Part shown: piece by piece, positions 63,833-64,000 of the stretch
How positions within the stretch are numbered: the stretch's first letter is position 1
Layout: the number at the start of each line of letters is the position of its first letter
Assembly: GCA_026391355.1 (NCBI GenBank)
Contig: JAPLDH010000008.1
Coordinates: 112,745-176,744 of the forward strand
DNA: 64,000 bases
Direction of reading: 5' to 3'
Origin: Bacteroidota bacterium
Lineage (GTDB): Bacteria; Bacteroidota; Bacteroidia; Bacteroidales; FEN-979
Position numbers and translations under genes: made by a program
The notes under the pieces: model-generated
What the model was told of the DNA's origin: nothing
The model's input: only the letters and a program-made list of their open reading frames with translations
Database searches by the model: none

Positions 63833-64000
63833 CCCTGGGGGTGAGTTTATTAAAATTCCGGTAACTATTCACCCCCCTTATAAAAGGATAGAGTTATTAA
63901 CTTTCTTATGTTTATATAAAATCTTTTCAGATGTAAATTTACAAGTTTCGTGATGTTTCTTTGCAATAAATCTAAGCGTTGTTTTGGATCCTTTCAAAGA
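63833..64000. other. Window-end non-coding sequence
   Basis: No gene or RNA recognised. It begins with CCCCTGGGGGTGAGTTT, the flank shared with the other MITE-like copy, and becomes AT-rich to the window end. Confidence 0.35.

Overview
The window looks like chromosomal DNA of an uncultured-type Bacteroidota (probably Bacteroidales-like). The basis is five secreted proteins with C-terminal type IX secretion (T9SS) sorting domains, the ftsX–DUF3098–uppP–truB gene order, several promoter-like TAnnTTTG boxes, a TTG-started dnaG, and many short dispersed repeats at gene borders. No rRNA, CRISPR array or prophage was seen. One tRNA-Ala(GGC) is present.

Layout. 0–4.7 kb: end of an unknown gene, a four-helix-bundle gene between inverted octamer arrays, an M28 peptidase, a truncated surface protein, a lone receiver domain and tadA. 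4.7–11.6 kb: a T9SS beta-propeller protein, the envelope operon ftsX–DUF3098–uppP–truB, a decayed glycosyltransferase/TPR gene and a lipoprotein. 11.6–24 kb: leuS, a DUF3108 protein, a very large alpha-2-macroglobulin-like protein, aspS and a small lipoprotein. 24–34.5 kb: a membrane glycosyltransferase/TPR protein with an AsmA/DUF748-like protein, a U32 tRNA-modification protein with a PHP phosphatase, an AT-rich orphan PLP decarboxylase, and a class III cyclase with a GNAT protein. 34.5–51 kb: dnaG, two DUF3857 proteins (one with a transglutaminase triad, one without its cysteine), rluB-like, a MORN/YwqK protein, nadA, rpiB, lutB-like, an ECF sigma factor operon, a PKD-like T9SS protein, thpR and the tRNA.

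51–64 kb is accessory: two neighbouring YCF48-repeat T9SS proteins, a zinc-ribbon/HTH/Panacea (SocA-like) protein directly upstream of a single-chain MmeI-type restriction-modification enzyme, a DUF2442 protein, another T9SS protein and a HigBA-like toxin-antitoxin pair. The restriction gene has an in-frame palindromic repeat insertion and an AT-rich segment where its target-recognition domain should be.

The most unusual pattern is a set of short tandem arrays with 7- or 8-nt period at many gene ends. They flank the four-helix-bundle gene as inverted repeats and are translated as part of two secreted-protein N-termini. Two copies of a MITE-like hairpin element of about 125 bp are also present. 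All functions are inferred from sequence motifs read by eye; no searches were run.
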